DNA of 32,420 nt, taken from NCBI GenBank assembly GCA_903893795.1, contig CAITNO010000044.1, positions 1 through 32,420 on the forward strand, written 5' to 3'. The position numbers were made by a program, and so were the translations under genes. The first letter of the stretch is position 1. Each line of letters opens with the position of its first letter. The DNA comes from Candidatus Hydrogenedentota bacterium (GTDB taxonomy: Bacteria > Hydrogenedentota > Hydrogenedentia > Hydrogenedentales > CAITNO01). Under the pieces are notes generated by a model, which worked only from the letters and a program-made list of their open reading frames with translations, was not told the DNA's origin and did no database searches. Below are positions 24,228 to 32,420 of this stretch, piece after piece.

Positions 24228-25508
24228 CTACATGAGGTCATTGTAGCGAATGATACCCATGAGGCGGTCCCTGCCGTCGACGACGGGCAGCATGCGGAAA
24301 TGGTATTTTGTGAAGAGTTCCTCGATGGTGTCGCGGGTGTCATCGTTCTGCGCGGCCACCACCGGCGCCGCCATGATGTCCGCGAGCAGCGTTTCATTGG
24401 CCGCCAGAATCAGTTCGCGCAGGTCCACCACACCCAGCAGGGTCTTCTCCCGGGGGGTGATGACATAGAGATAGGAGATGGTCTCCGGGTCCGTCGCCGA
24501 TTTGCGAATCAGCTCAATGGCCTGTACCGCCGTCATCTCCTTGCCCGCGGTGAGAAAGTCATCCGACATCAGGCTGACGGCCGAGGTCTCATAGGCCGAT
24601 ATGATGGCGTTGATGCGCTGGGTCTCCTCCGGGGGGAGGAGTTCGGTGAGCTTTGCCACGTCGTCGTGGGGAAGCACGGAGAAGAGGTCGGCCAACTGCG
24701 GCACCGACATCTGGGCAAGGATCGTTTTTGCCTTCTCCTTGCGCAGGTCCGCCACCAGTTGCCGCTGGGTGCGCGGTTCGGCGGCCACGAGCGTTTCAGC
24801 CGCCTTCTCGTCGTCCAGTACCGAGAATATGGCCTGCTGCTCATCGCCGCTGAGTTCTTCCAGCGCATCGGCAAGGTCCTCGCTGGGCAGGTCCTTCACC
24901 TGTTTGCGCGTCAGCGACAGCGATACGGCGTCCGTGGCGCCCACATCCTCCAGCGAGAGCGGCTGCACATAGCGCCAGGAAATAAGATTGTCCTTGAGCC
25001 CAAAGATCTTCGCCAAGCCCCATTTGCGGAGGAATCCGTTGAACGAAATGTCCACGTGGACGATCAGCATGCGTCCCTTGGATTGCAGCATCTGGACGTC
25101 ATCGACCACCTCAACGGTGCGGCCGTCCATGTCCAGAATGGTGCGCCCCATGAGATGCTCGCCCACGAGAATCCAGCCGGGCTGGTCCTGGAAGGGAGGG
25201 TACTGCTCCAGCCCCTCCGGGGGAGGGGCCACCAGAATGGCGTCATCATCGATCTTGATGACGTTTTCCCACGGCACAAACTGGGTCGGTTTGCCCCAGC
25301 CGAACTCCATGTAGAGTCCCACCGCCTCGGGATAGGGTTCGGTGAGCTTGAAGACGAGGTCATCCAGCCTGCCGATGCGGTTGCTCACCTTTCCGACACA
25401 GACGTGGCGCCGCGCCATCTCCGAGAAAAACAGGAGCTGATAGGCCTCTTCGGGGGGCAGGGTTTTGACGGGCTTCTTGGGAAGCTGGCTGTTTTTTTGC
25501 GGTGTCAT
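24228..25508 (-). CDS. Soluble PRC-barrel / MgtE_N / CBS-pair protein
   Basis: 426 aa with no membrane segment. Residues about 38-95 and 115-185 look like PRC-barrel-type beta domains (GKVSNRIGRLDDLVFKL; GRTILDMDGRTVEVVDDVQML). Residues about 205-300 match the MgtE intracellular N domain, with its repeated LADALEEL, AAETLVAAEP and LADLFSVLPHDDVAKLTELL helices. A CBS pair follows (about 305-426), including LLGVVDLRELI and FRMLPVVDGRDRLMGIIRYNDLM. In MgtE these N and CBS domains bind Mg2+ and gate the channel; here the channel domain is missing and the adjacent gene is an Nramp-like transporter. The ATG has AGGAGAGG 6 nt upstream, overlapping the Nramp stop codon, with 12 bp between genes, so translation is probably coupled. 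Inferred role: Mg2+-responsive regulator of the neighbouring transporter. Confidence 0.85.
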   Translation of the reverse strand: MTPQKNSQLPKKPVKTLPPEEAYQLLFFSEMARRHVCVGKVSNRIGRLDDLVFKLTEPYPEAVGLYMEFGWGKPTQFVPWENVIKIDDDAILVAPPPEGLEQYPPFQDQPGWILVGEHLMGRTILDMDGRTVEVVDDVQMLQSKGRMLIVHVDISFNGFLRKWGLAKIFGLKDNLISWRYVQPLSLEDVGATDAVSLSLTRKQVKDLPSEDLADALEELSGDEQQAIFSVLDDEKAAETLVAAEPRTQRQLVADLRKEKAKTILAQMSVPQLADLFSVLPHDDVAKLTELLPPEETQRINAIISAYETSAVSLMSDDFLTAGKEMTAVQAIELIRKSATDPETISYLYVITPREKTLLGVVDLRELILAANETLLADIMAAPVVAAQNDDTRDTIEELFTKYHFRMLPVVDGRDRLMGIIRYNDLM

Positions 25509-25520
25509 TCCCAGCCTCTC

Positions 25521-26837
25521 CTATATATTTCCGCCAAAATACTTGGGGAACAAGACCGAAATCGCAAAACCGGTTGACATGATTATAACAAAAATGGCGA
25601 TGGTCCAGTTTGCGATGTTCTGCCAGCGGGTGTTGGTGTATTCGCCCATCAGCGTCTTGTCGTTCAGCAGCAGGATCAGGAACAGCAGCGCAGGCGGCAG
25701 CAGCGTCACCGCGGCCACCTGCACACACATCGTGATGGTGATCAGCGGGGCGCCCGGAATGAGCACCACGGCGCCGGCCGTGGCCAGAATGAGGAAGTAG
25801 ACCACAAAGAACCACGGAGCATCCTTGACGCTTTTGTTCAGCGAATGGGCCCAGCCGAACACTTCCCCCACGGCCCATGAGGTGGACAGGGAGATGCACA
25901 GCGCCCCAAGGAAGCCGGCGTCAAAAAGACCGATGGCGAAAAAGGTCCGGGCAAGGCTTCCCCGGCCCTGCAGCAGCGGCGCCAGCGCCTCGGCGGTCTG
26001 CTTGGCATCCTCCACAACAATTGGGGGCTTGTGGTAATAGAAGGCCGCGCCTGTGGCGATAATGATGAAGATGGCCACCAATCCGGTCAGGAAGGACCCC
26101 GCGAAAGTGTCGATCATCCCGTACTTGATGTCGCGAATGTCGATACCCTTGTCCACCACGGCGCTCTGCTGGAAAAAGAGCTGCCATGGCGTGATGGTCG
26201 TGCCGATGTTGGCCATGACGATAAAAATGAGATCAGGGGTGATGCCCTGCGGAAAGACGGGGTTGTAAAAGCCCTGAAACACGGCACCCCAGGGGGGGGC
26301 GTCTGTCGTGCGCATTGCCCAGAATGCGGCGGGAATGTACACCAGGTTGAAGACGCAGAAGAACAGGGTAAGCTTTTCAAAGGTCCAATACTTGCCTGTG
26401 ACAACGACGGCCATGAGAATGGCCGTGACGGCGAGGAAGGTGACGACCGGGGGAATGCCGAACATGCTCATGGCCGCGCACATGCCAATGTACTCGGTCA
26501 CCAGCGTCATCCAATTCACCACCCCGAGGTCAAAGATGGAGAACCATCCCCAGTACGGCCCAAATCCGTCAAAGATTGCTTCTGCAAGGCCGCGCTTGGT
26601 CACCGCGCCGAGACGGACAGTCATCTCCTGCACGTAGAAGGCCATGGGGATGAGGATGAAGAAGACCCAGAGCAGGTTAAAACCGTACTTGGACCCCGTC
26701 ACGGCATAGGTCGAAATGCCGCCCGCGTCGTTGTCGGCCACCATGGTAATGATGCCCGGTCCGAGCACGGCCAGCAGAACAAGCCCGCGTTTCCGGGCGC
26801 GCCGAAACCGGTGGATGCTTTTGCTGATCCAGTACAT
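25521..26837 (-). CDS. Nramp-family metal transporter with non-canonical metal site (NRMT-like)
   Basis: 438 aa from the ATG at 26837, with about 11 TM segments. TM1 contains GPGIITMVADNDAGG: the Nramp DPGN motif is D37-A38-G39-G40, so the metal-binding Asn is Gly. TM6 reads GTTITPWQLFFQQSA (212-226) where Fe/Mn Nramps have GATxMPHxxxxHS, so the site Ala and the selectivity Met are both Thr and the His is Trp. Loss of that Met is, from memory, a feature of Nramp-related Mg2+ transporters (NRMT). Together with the downstream MgtE_N/CBS gene, the substrate is probably Mg2+ (inference), although another divalent or trivalent ion is possible. It is a plasma membrane protein. The 180-bp upstream gap after the NfnB-like gene has no clear terminator or promoter. 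Confidence 0.85.
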   Translation of the reverse strand: MYWISKSIHRFRRARKRGLVLLAVLGPGIITMVADNDAGGISTYAVTGSKYGFNLLWVFFILIPMAFYVQEMTVRLGAVTKRGLAEAIFDGFGPYWGWFSIFDLGVVNWMTLVTEYIGMCAAMSMFGIPPVVTFLAVTAILMAVVVTGKYWTFEKLTLFFCVFNLVYIPAAFWAMRTTDAPPWGAVFQGFYNPVFPQGITPDLIFIVMANIGTTITPWQLFFQQSAVVDKGIDIRDIKYGMIDTFAGSFLTGLVAIFIIIATGAAFYYHKPPIVVEDAKQTAEALAPLLQGRGSLARTFFAIGLFDAGFLGALCISLSTSWAVGEVFGWAHSLNKSVKDAPWFFVVYFLILATAGAVVLIPGAPLITITMCVQVAAVTLLPPALLFLILLLNDKTLMGEYTNTRWQNIANWTIAIFVIIMSTGFAISVLFPKYFGGNI

Positions 26838-27017
26838 AGAGTATTCCGTCTGGAGGTAATGACCGTGCCATATTGACCCCTGGCGGCATGCTACCACAGC
26901 CCAAGGATATGAAGCAACGGCCCTGTTTCATGCGGGACGCGGCACACAGGCACAGTGCCACGCATGCAGGAGGATGACTCCGGCGCGGGTGCAGGACCTC
27001 AACAGGTGGAAATGGAG

Positions 27018-28430
27018 TTAGCTTTCTGTTGCCGGGGCTTCGCCCATCAGGTACTTGTGAATGCTCTCGGCGGCGATGCGTCCCTGGCCCATGGCGCTGA
27101 TCACTGTGGCGGCGCCGGAAACGATGTCGCCGGCGGCGTAAACACCGGTGACAGAAGTGGCCATGGTGGCCTCGTCGACCTTTATGGTGCCCCACCGGGT
27201 GACTTCAAGACCGGGCATGGTCTGGGGCACAAGCGGATTTGGCTTGTTGCCGATGGCGATGATGACCGTGTCGGCGGGAATGGTGAATTCCGAACCCTTC
27301 ATCTCCACGGGCCTGCGGCGTCCGGACGCGTCGGGCTCGCCCAGTTCCATGCGCAGGCATTCGATGGCCGTGACCCGGTGATTCTCATCGCCGATCACGC
27401 GCGTGGGGTTGGTCAGCAGGTCGAATTTCACGCCCTCCTCCTGGGCATGGTGGATTTCCTCCTTGCGGGCGGGCATCTGCTCCATGGCGCGGCGGTAGAC
27501 GATGGTCACATCCCCGCCAAGACGCAGGGCCGTGCGCGCCGAGTCCATGGCGACGTTGCCGCCGCCCACCACGATGACCTTGTGGCGCTTGATGGGGGGC
27601 GTGTCATACTTGGGAAACAGGAACGCCTTCATCAGGTTGGAGCGCGTGAGGTACTCGTTGGCGCTGTAGACGCCGACAAGGTTCTCGCCGGGCATGCCCA
27701 TGAACGACGGCAGGCCCGCGCCGCTGCCAATGAACACGGCGTCGAAGCCCTCGTTGTCCATCAGTTCGCGCACCGTGCTGTTGCGCCCCACGACATAGTC
27801 CATCATGAACGTGACACCGAGTTTCTGCAGGAACGCCACTTCGGCGTTCACAATGGTCTTGGGGAGGCGAAATTCGGGAATGCCGTAGGTCAGCACGCCG
27901 CCCGGCTCGTGGAGCGCCTCGAACACGGTCACGTCGTGGCCCATCTTGATGAGGTCGCCCGCGACCGTCAGGCCCGCCGGACCCGCGCCCACAACGGCAA
28001 CCTTCCTGCCCGTTTTGGGCGGAAGCTGGGGAATGCGCATTTCGCCGGTGTTGCGCTCATGGTCGGCCGCAAAACGCTCCAGCCGGCCGATGGCGACCGA
28101 CTCGCCCTTGACCCCAAGGATGCACCTGCTTTCGCACTGCTCCTCCTGCGGGCAGACGCGACCGCACACGGCGGGAAGGGAGTTCTTTTCTTTCAGCTTT
28201 TCCGCGGCCTCTTTGAAATTCCCTTCCTTGATGAGCCCCACAAATCCGGGAATGTCCACATTGACCGGACACCCCTCGACGCAGCGCGGCTTCTTGCATT
28301 GAATGCAGCGGCTGGCCTCAAGCACGGCCACCGCATCCGGATAGCCGTAGGGCACCTCGTCAAAGTTGTGGGCCCGGTCTTCCGGCGCCTGTTCCGGCAT
28401 CGAATGCCGCGGTATTTTCTCTGCTGCCAT
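27018..28430 (-). CDS. NfnB/GltA-like NADPH flavoprotein (glutamate synthase small-subunit family)
   Basis: 470 aa. N-terminal cysteines C42, C45, C50, C54 (CIQCKKPRCVEGCPVNVDIP) and C89, C93, C99, C103 bind two [4Fe-4S] clusters. An FAD Rossmann motif follows (VAVVGAGPAG, 144-153), then an NAD(P)H motif VVGGGNVAMDSAR (287-299) with VYRRAMEQMPAR, whose paired Arg favours NADPH, and the terminal YAAGDI (431-436). It is commonly annotated gltA/gltD, but no glutamate synthase large subunit is nearby. Instead it follows a NuoG/NfnA fusion with a 7-bp gap and a GAGG ribosome-binding site overlapping the previous stop, matching the NfnB half of electron-bifurcating Nfn. In NfnAB this subunit holds the bifurcating FAD. 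Probable role: NADPH-side module of a cytosolic multi-subunit transhydrogenase or bifurcase. Confidence 0.88.
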   Translation of the reverse strand: MAAEKIPRHSMPEQAPEDRAHNFDEVPYGYPDAVAVLEASRCIQCKKPRCVEGCPVNVDIPGFVGLIKEGNFKEAAEKLKEKNSLPAVCGRVCPQEEQCESRCILGVKGESVAIGRLERFAADHERNTGEMRIPQLPPKTGRKVAVVGAGPAGLTVAGDLIKMGHDVTVFEALHEPGGVLTYGIPEFRLPKTIVNAEVAFLQKLGVTFMMDYVVGRNSTVRELMDNEGFDAVFIGSGAGLPSFMGMPGENLVGVYSANEYLTRSNLMKAFLFPKYDTPPIKRHKVIVVGGGNVAMDSARTALRLGGDVTIVYRRAMEQMPARKEEIHHAQEEGVKFDLLTNPTRVIGDENHRVTAIECLRMELGEPDASGRRRPVEMKGSEFTIPADTVIIAIGNKPNPLVPQTMPGLEVTRWGTIKVDEATMATSVTGVYAAGDIVSGAATVISAMGQGRIAAESIHKYLMGEAPATES

Positions 28431-28437
28431 AATTGCC

Positions 28438-31002
28438 TCACACGTTCAGCGCGTCATTGACGCAGCCGCAGTTGCCGTGGTGTTTATGCGCTACGGCGAC
28501 GGAAGCCGTGCGCCCGATGCTCTGGATTTCGGCGGCGGCGTAGGCGGTGCGCCGGTCGCGCACCTCGTCCCAGTCCACCTGGTGCGCGTCGAAGAAGGGG
28601 CCGTCCACGCAGGCGAACTTGGTCTCGCCGCCGACGGAGATGCGGCACGCGCCGCACATGCCCGTGCCGTCCAGCATGATCGGGTTGAGCGCCGCCAGCG
28701 TCTTCACGCCGTGGGGCGCGGTCTCGCGGGCGGTAAGCATCATCATGAACGGGCAGCCGACGGCCACGACCAGGTCAATCTTTTTCCCGGCGGCCAGCCG
28801 CCGCCCCACGATGTCCATGGAGTGGCCCTTCTCGCCAAAGGAGCCGTCAATGGTGGAGGGGATGCACTCGTCCGCAATGCCGGCCAGCTTTTCGCGGTAA
28901 TACGCGAGATACCAGCTTCGTGCTTCGGTGACAACGGTGACATGGTTGCCCGCGGCACGCATGGCCTTCGCAATGGGCACGATGGCCCCGATGCCGTAGC
29001 AGCCGCCGGTGAGCACGACATTGCCGAAGTTCTGTATGTCCAGCGGAATGCCCAGCGGGCCCGTGACATGGGCGCAGCAGTCGCCGGCTTCGAGCAGCGT
29101 TAGCTTGCGGCTCGACTGGCCCTTCTCCAGCACGACGAGGGTGATCGTGCCCTTTTCGGTGTCCCAGTCGCTCAGCGTGTAGGGCACGCGCTCGGACACG
29201 GCGTCGGCCATCACGATGCAGAACTGGCCGGCCTGCGCCTTGCGCGCCACCTCGGGGGCCACGATGACGATTTCAAAGGTGTTGGGCACGATTTCCGCGC
29301 TCGACACAATCCTGAAGCGTCCGTCCGACGGAGTGGGCGTGGGGGAGACCGTGTTGAACGCCACCGTTGCGGCCTGTTCTTCCTGCGCCGGTTTGGGCAG
29401 TTCACAGCCCTCCAACGGTGGCAGTTCGAGCAGCCCGCTGACCTGGTCCTCAATGCGGTGGTTGTGGTGGAAGGCATGGCGCAGCGCGGGATTGCGCGCC
29501 GGCGCGGGCGCTTCGGCACGGTTGAGACACAGGGAGACACTCTGCAATCCCAGTTCGCCGGTGATGGAGGCGGCACTCTCGTAGGGCAGGCCCTCGGTGC
29601 CCAGGGCGCGGCTCAGCCCAGTGATGATCTGCCAGGCTGGCATGGCAGCGCCACGCGCCAACGAGGCGGTGTGCAACGGGCGGGCAATGCCGCCGCCGTC
29701 CAGAACCGTGCCGTCCATCTCCGTGAAAACGGTGGAGGGAAGCACAAAGTCGGCCCCATCGCTGAGCGGGGTCGGGAAACAGTCCATGACGGCCAGCGCC
29801 TCGAGTTTGGTGGCCTGTTCCGTGGTGATCAATGCGCCGACGGCAATGACGGCGCGCACTTCCCCGGGCAGTTCGGCCGGTTTGGTCCAGCCCCGCCCGT
29901 CCGGGGTGAGTTCAATGTAGTGGGGTGAATTCATGATTTCCGTGGTGAACCGACGGAAGACCCGCCGATCCTCGAGCGTCGCCGACGTGTCGCAAACAAA
30001 GGCGAACTTGTCGCCCGTGAACAGGGTGAAGCGCGCCGCAACCTGTTCCAGCGCCTGTTTCCATCCGGTCTGCCGCAGCACCGCCCCCACGCGCACGAGG
30101 GGGGTTTCCAGCCGTGACACGCCGTTGACAAACTCGGCGACGGAGAAGCGCCCGAGAACGCACAGCGGCATGGACGGGTTCGCCGATCGGGTGCTGACGG
30201 CCTGCCCGTCCACGGAGGCGACAATCAGGGGACAGGCCTCCGGGCAGAGGGCGCAGGTGGTGGCGGTACGCTTGTCGGGCTCGCCGTACCATTTCGCATA
30301 GCGGTCGGACAGGCTGCCCGTGGGGCACACGTCCACGCAGGAGCCGCAGAAGGCGCAGCCCGCCTCAAGCAGGGTTTGGTCAAAAGCCTGGCCGATGTGG
30401 GCCGCGCTGCCCCGGCCGACAAAATCGATCACACCCGCGCCCTGCTGCTCCTTGCACACGCGCACGCAGCGGCCGCAGAGAATGCACAAGTTCAGGTCGC
30501 GGTCCAGGAAGGGGGCCTGACGTTCCAGCGGGCGCTGGTGATAAATGGGCGCCTCGGGCAGTTCGGTGAGTTCCAGATCCGCCGCAAGCTGCCGCACATC
30601 GCAGCCCGGCTTGTTGTTGCAGGTGTGGCAGCCCGTGGTGCGGCCCGCCTTTTCCGGCGTGGGACGGTACTCCTCGCACTCTTCCCGGTGGCCGCAGATC
30701 AGACAGGAGTTGGGATGCTCCAGCATCATGAAGCCGAGAATGTTCCGGCGCAGCCGTCGCAGGGCGTCAGTCTGCGTGCGCACGACCATGCCCTCGGCCG
30801 CCGGGGTGGCGCAGGAGGGCGGATAGCCGCGCATGCCGTCCACCTCGACCAGGCACATGCGGCAGCCGCCGTAGGCGGTCAGGCCCTCATGGGCGCACAG
30901 GTGCGGGATCTCGATGCCGTGGCGCAGCGCGCAGTCGAGCAGGTTTTCGCCGTCGCGCGCCTCGACCGCCTTTTCGTCAATGGTAAGTTTCACGTTTTGC
31001 AT
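28438..31002 (-). CDS. NuoG-like iron-sulfur protein fused to NfnA/SudB-like FAD-NAD reductase
   Basis: 854 aa. Residues 1-80 are a plant-type [2Fe-2S] domain (C36, C47, C50, C64). A His-Cys [4Fe-4S] site follows (H96, C100, C103, C109), then extra cysteines C125, C128, C134; a 2x[4Fe-4S] ferredoxin region (C173, C176, C179, C183; C216, C219, C222, C226); a molybdopterin-oxidoreductase-type Fe4S4 motif (C250, C253, C257, C281); and about 280 residues of degenerate molybdopterin fold (ADFVLPSTVFTEMDGT, 417-432), too short to hold cofactor. From about 562 it becomes an NfnA/SudB-like ferredoxin-NADP reductase: RVPYTLSDWD, GGCYGIGA, and DGTGMCGACR with C783, C786, C798. NfnA uses three Cys and one Asp for its [2Fe-2S]. 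Soluble, with no membrane segment. It sits between NuoF- and NfnB-like genes and probably forms one complex with them. Confidence 0.9.
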   Translation of the reverse strand: MQNVKLTIDEKAVEARDGENLLDCALRHGIEIPHLCAHEGLTAYGGCRMCLVEVDGMRGYPPSCATPAAEGMVVRTQTDALRRLRRNILGFMMLEHPNSCLICGHREECEEYRPTPEKAGRTTGCHTCNNKPGCDVRQLAADLELTELPEAPIYHQRPLERQAPFLDRDLNLCILCGRCVRVCKEQQGAGVIDFVGRGSAAHIGQAFDQTLLEAGCAFCGSCVDVCPTGSLSDRYAKWYGEPDKRTATTCALCPEACPLIVASVDGQAVSTRSANPSMPLCVLGRFSVAEFVNGVSRLETPLVRVGAVLRQTGWKQALEQVAARFTLFTGDKFAFVCDTSATLEDRRVFRRFTTEIMNSPHYIELTPDGRGWTKPAELPGEVRAVIAVGALITTEQATKLEALAVMDCFPTPLSDGADFVLPSTVFTEMDGTVLDGGGIARPLHTASLARGAAMPAWQIITGLSRALGTEGLPYESAASITGELGLQSVSLCLNRAEAPAPARNPALRHAFHHNHRIEDQVSGLLELPPLEGCELPKPAQEEQAATVAFNTVSPTPTPSDGRFRIVSSAEIVPNTFEIVIVAPEVARKAQAGQFCIVMADAVSERVPYTLSDWDTEKGTITLVVLEKGQSSRKLTLLEAGDCCAHVTGPLGIPLDIQNFGNVVLTGGCYGIGAIVPIAKAMRAAGNHVTVVTEARSWYLAYYREKLAGIADECIPSTIDGSFGEKGHSMDIVGRRLAAGKKIDLVVAVGCPFMMMLTARETAPHGVKTLAALNPIMLDGTGMCGACRISVGGETKFACVDGPFFDAHQVDWDEVRDRRTAYAAAEIQSIGRTASVAVAHKHHGNCGCVNDALNV

Positions 31003-31020
31003 ATCCCCATGGCCGCCGGG

Positions 31021-32420
31021 TCAGGTGCTCTTGACGGCGGACTTGCGTTTCTCGACTGGTTCAACACGGGTCAGTCCGCCGCTGGTGCGGAACACGGCGG
31101 CGGCGACGGGCGGGCATGCGGTCAGGCAGGCGCCGCAGTGGATGCAGATCTTCGGGTCCACGACGTGCGCTTTCTTGCTCTCGCCGATGATGGCCTCCAC
31201 CGGGCACGCGCGCCGGCAGGCACCGCATCCGATGCAGCGCTCCGGGTCAATCTGGTACCAAACCAGCTTCTGGCACGCCAGAGCGGAGCACTGGCCCGAA
31301 TGGATGTGCTCCTCATACTCGTTCGCGAAATAGCGCAGCGTGGTCAGCACGGGATTGGGCGCGGTCTGGCCCAGGCCGCACAGGGAGCCCAGTTTCACGG
31401 TCTCGGCTATCTCGCGCAGTCTTTCGATGTCTTCCGCGCGGCCCCCGCCGCTGGTGATGCGCTCGAGCGTGTTCAGCATGGCCCGCGTGCCGATGCGGCA
31501 GGGGACGCACTTGCCGCACGATTCCTGCTGGGTAAAGCCCAGGAAGAAGCGCGCAATGTCCACCATGCAACTGTCCTCGTCGAGAACGATCATGCCGCCC
31601 GAGCCCATGATGCTGCCGGCCGCCGTGAGCGACTCGTAGTCGACGGGCAGGTCCAACTGCTCCGCCGGGATGCATCCGCCGGAGGGGCCGCCGGTCTGCA
31701 CTGCCTTGAACGCCCTGCCGCCGTCGATGCCGCCGCCGATGTCGAACACGATCTCGCGCAGCGTGATGCCGAGCGGCACTTCCACGAGGCCGGTTCTTGC
31801 GATTTTTCCGGCAAGCGCGAAGGTCTTGGTGCCCTTGCTCGACGCGCTGCCCACGCTTGCATACCATTCGGCGCCGTTGTGCAGGATGAGCGGCAGGTTG
31901 CCCAGCGTCTCGACGTTCTGGATGACTGTCGGCTTGCCCCACAGGCCGCTGACCGCCGGGAACGGCGGTTTGGGCCGCGGCATGCCGCGCAGTCCCTCAA
32001 TGGACGCAATGAGCGCGGTCTCCTCGCCGCAGACAAAGGCGCCCGCGCCCTTCTTGATGTGGATGTCGAAAGAGAAGTCCGACCCGGCGATGTTCGCGCC
32101 AAGCAGTCCGATCTCGCGCATCTGCGCAAGCGCGATTTCCAGCCGGTGTATGGCCAGCGGATATTCGGCGCGGCAGTAGACGTAGCCCTCGGAAGCGCCC
32201 ATGGCGAGGCCCGCAATCAGCATGCCTTCCAGCACCGAATGCGGGTCGCCCTCAAGGAGCGAACGGTTCATGAACGCGCCCGGATCGCCCTCGTCGGCGT
32301 TGCAGATGAGATACTTGGGCGAACCGGCCGAACCCCGCGCGAACTCCCATTTGCGCCAAGTCGGGAAGCCCGCGCCGCCGCGCCCGCGCAGCCCGGCCTT
32401 CTTCACCTCTTCGATGACCC
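31021..32420 (-). CDS. HydB/NuoF-like NADH-binding flavoprotein, 5' end cut by window
   Basis: About 466 residues are visible; the frame runs off the right edge, so the N-terminus (usually a thioredoxin-like [2Fe-2S] domain in HydB) is missing. The GTG at 32406 is internal, because [21 protein letters not shown] continues upstream. FMN/NADH motifs are [24 protein letters not shown] and [19 protein letters not shown]. The N3-type [4Fe-4S] site is [12 protein letters not shown] with [12 protein letters not shown]. The C-terminus adds a 2x[4Fe-4S] ferredoxin domain ([24 protein letters not shown]), which marks HydB/HndC-type subunits of soluble complexes rather than respiratory NuoF. It binds NAD(H) and passes electrons to the next subunit, encoded 18 bp downstream. 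A NuoE/HydA-like partner is expected beyond the edge. Confidence 0.92.
   Translation of the reverse strand, partial: VIEEVKKAGLRGRGGAGFPTWRKWEFARGSAGSPKYLICNADEGDPGAFMNRSLLEGDPHSVLEGMLIAGLAMGASEGYVYCRAEYPLAIHRLEIALAQMREIGLLGANIAGSDFSFDIHIKKGAGAFVCGEETALIASIEGLRGMPRPKPPFPAVSGLWGKPTVIQNVETLGNLPLILHNGAEWYASVGSASSKGTKTFALAGKIARTGLVEVPLGITLREIVFDIGGGIDGGRAFKAVQTGGPSGGCIPAEQLDLPVDYESLTAAGSIMGSGGMIVLDEDSCMVDIARFFLGFTQQESCGKCVPCRIGTRAMLNTLERITSGGGRAEDIERLREIAETVKLGSLCGLGQTAPNPVLTTLRYFANEYEEHIHSGQCSALACQKLVWYQIDPERCIGCGACRRACPVEAIIGESKKAHVVDPKICIHCGACLTACPPVAAAVFRTSGGLTRVEPVEKRKSAVKST

Noticed and set aside
27018..28430. True glutamate synthase small subunit
   Set aside because: No large subunit is nearby, and the operon context is Nfn-like. 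The name gltA/gltD is therefore not used.
27018..32420. Respiratory complex I fragment (NuoF/NuoG)
   Set aside because: The NuoF-like protein has a HydB-type C-terminal ferredoxin domain, the NuoG-like protein is fused to NfnA, and an NfnB-like gene follows; no membrane subunits are seen.

Overview
The window is GC-rich bacterial chromosome with no phage, IS transposase, CRISPR array, rRNA or tRNA that I can recognise. The gene content suggests an uncultured PVC-like or Hydrogenedentota/Lentisphaerota/Planctomycetota-like bacterium: a prepilin-type protein with a C-terminal H-x-DG segment, a huge secreted right-handed beta-helix protein, many membrane-TPR proteins, and HydB/NuoF-Nfn type soluble redox enzymes. 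This placement rests on gene style only and is tentative.

Layout. 1-705 is a decayed accessory patch: a roughly 280-bp inverted-repeat element whose arms are themselves hairpins, a 7-bp tandem repeat inside it, and a frameshifted remnant of a surface-protein Ig-like domain. 706-7487 (minus strand) holds three tandem paralogues (A, B, C) of bacterial TMTC-like proteins, each a multi-pass GT-C-like membrane domain followed by 9 TPRs. 7488-11416 is a mixed block: HAD-IIA phosphatase (+), prepilin-like protein (+), EEP-family hydrolase (-), RsuA/RluF-type pseudouridine synthase (+). 11457-15482 (-) is a 1341-aa secreted beta-helix protein with two internally duplicated modules and Ig-like repeats; its leader has interlocked inverted repeats. 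15783-16523 (-) is a PHP-domain protein. 16612-23933 (-) is a second trio of TMTC-like paralogues (D, E, F) with 13, 8 and 7 TPRs and a shared upstream leader.

24080-26837 (-) is a compact metal-transport operon: a non-canonical Nramp transporter, a soluble PRC/MgtE_N/CBS protein, and a 37-residue single-TM protein not previously delimited. Its motif changes and its MgtE-like partner point to magnesium rather than Fe/Mn, by inference. 27018-32420 (-) is the end of a redox operon: a HydB/NuoF-like flavoprotein (cut by the window edge), a NuoG-like/NfnA-like fusion protein, and an NfnB/GltA-like flavoprotein. Together they look like a soluble NAD(H)-NADP(H)-ferredoxin oxidoreductase, possibly electron-bifurcating.

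The best candidates for something new are: (1) the six-gene TMTC-like family, in which paralogues D and E have jointly lost several conserved histidines and an aspartate; (2) the Nramp + MgtE-sensor + micro-membrane-protein operon; (3) the NuoF / NuoG-NfnA fusion / NfnB complex; (4) the interlocked repeats in front of the beta-helix gene and the shared leader box in front of D, E and F.
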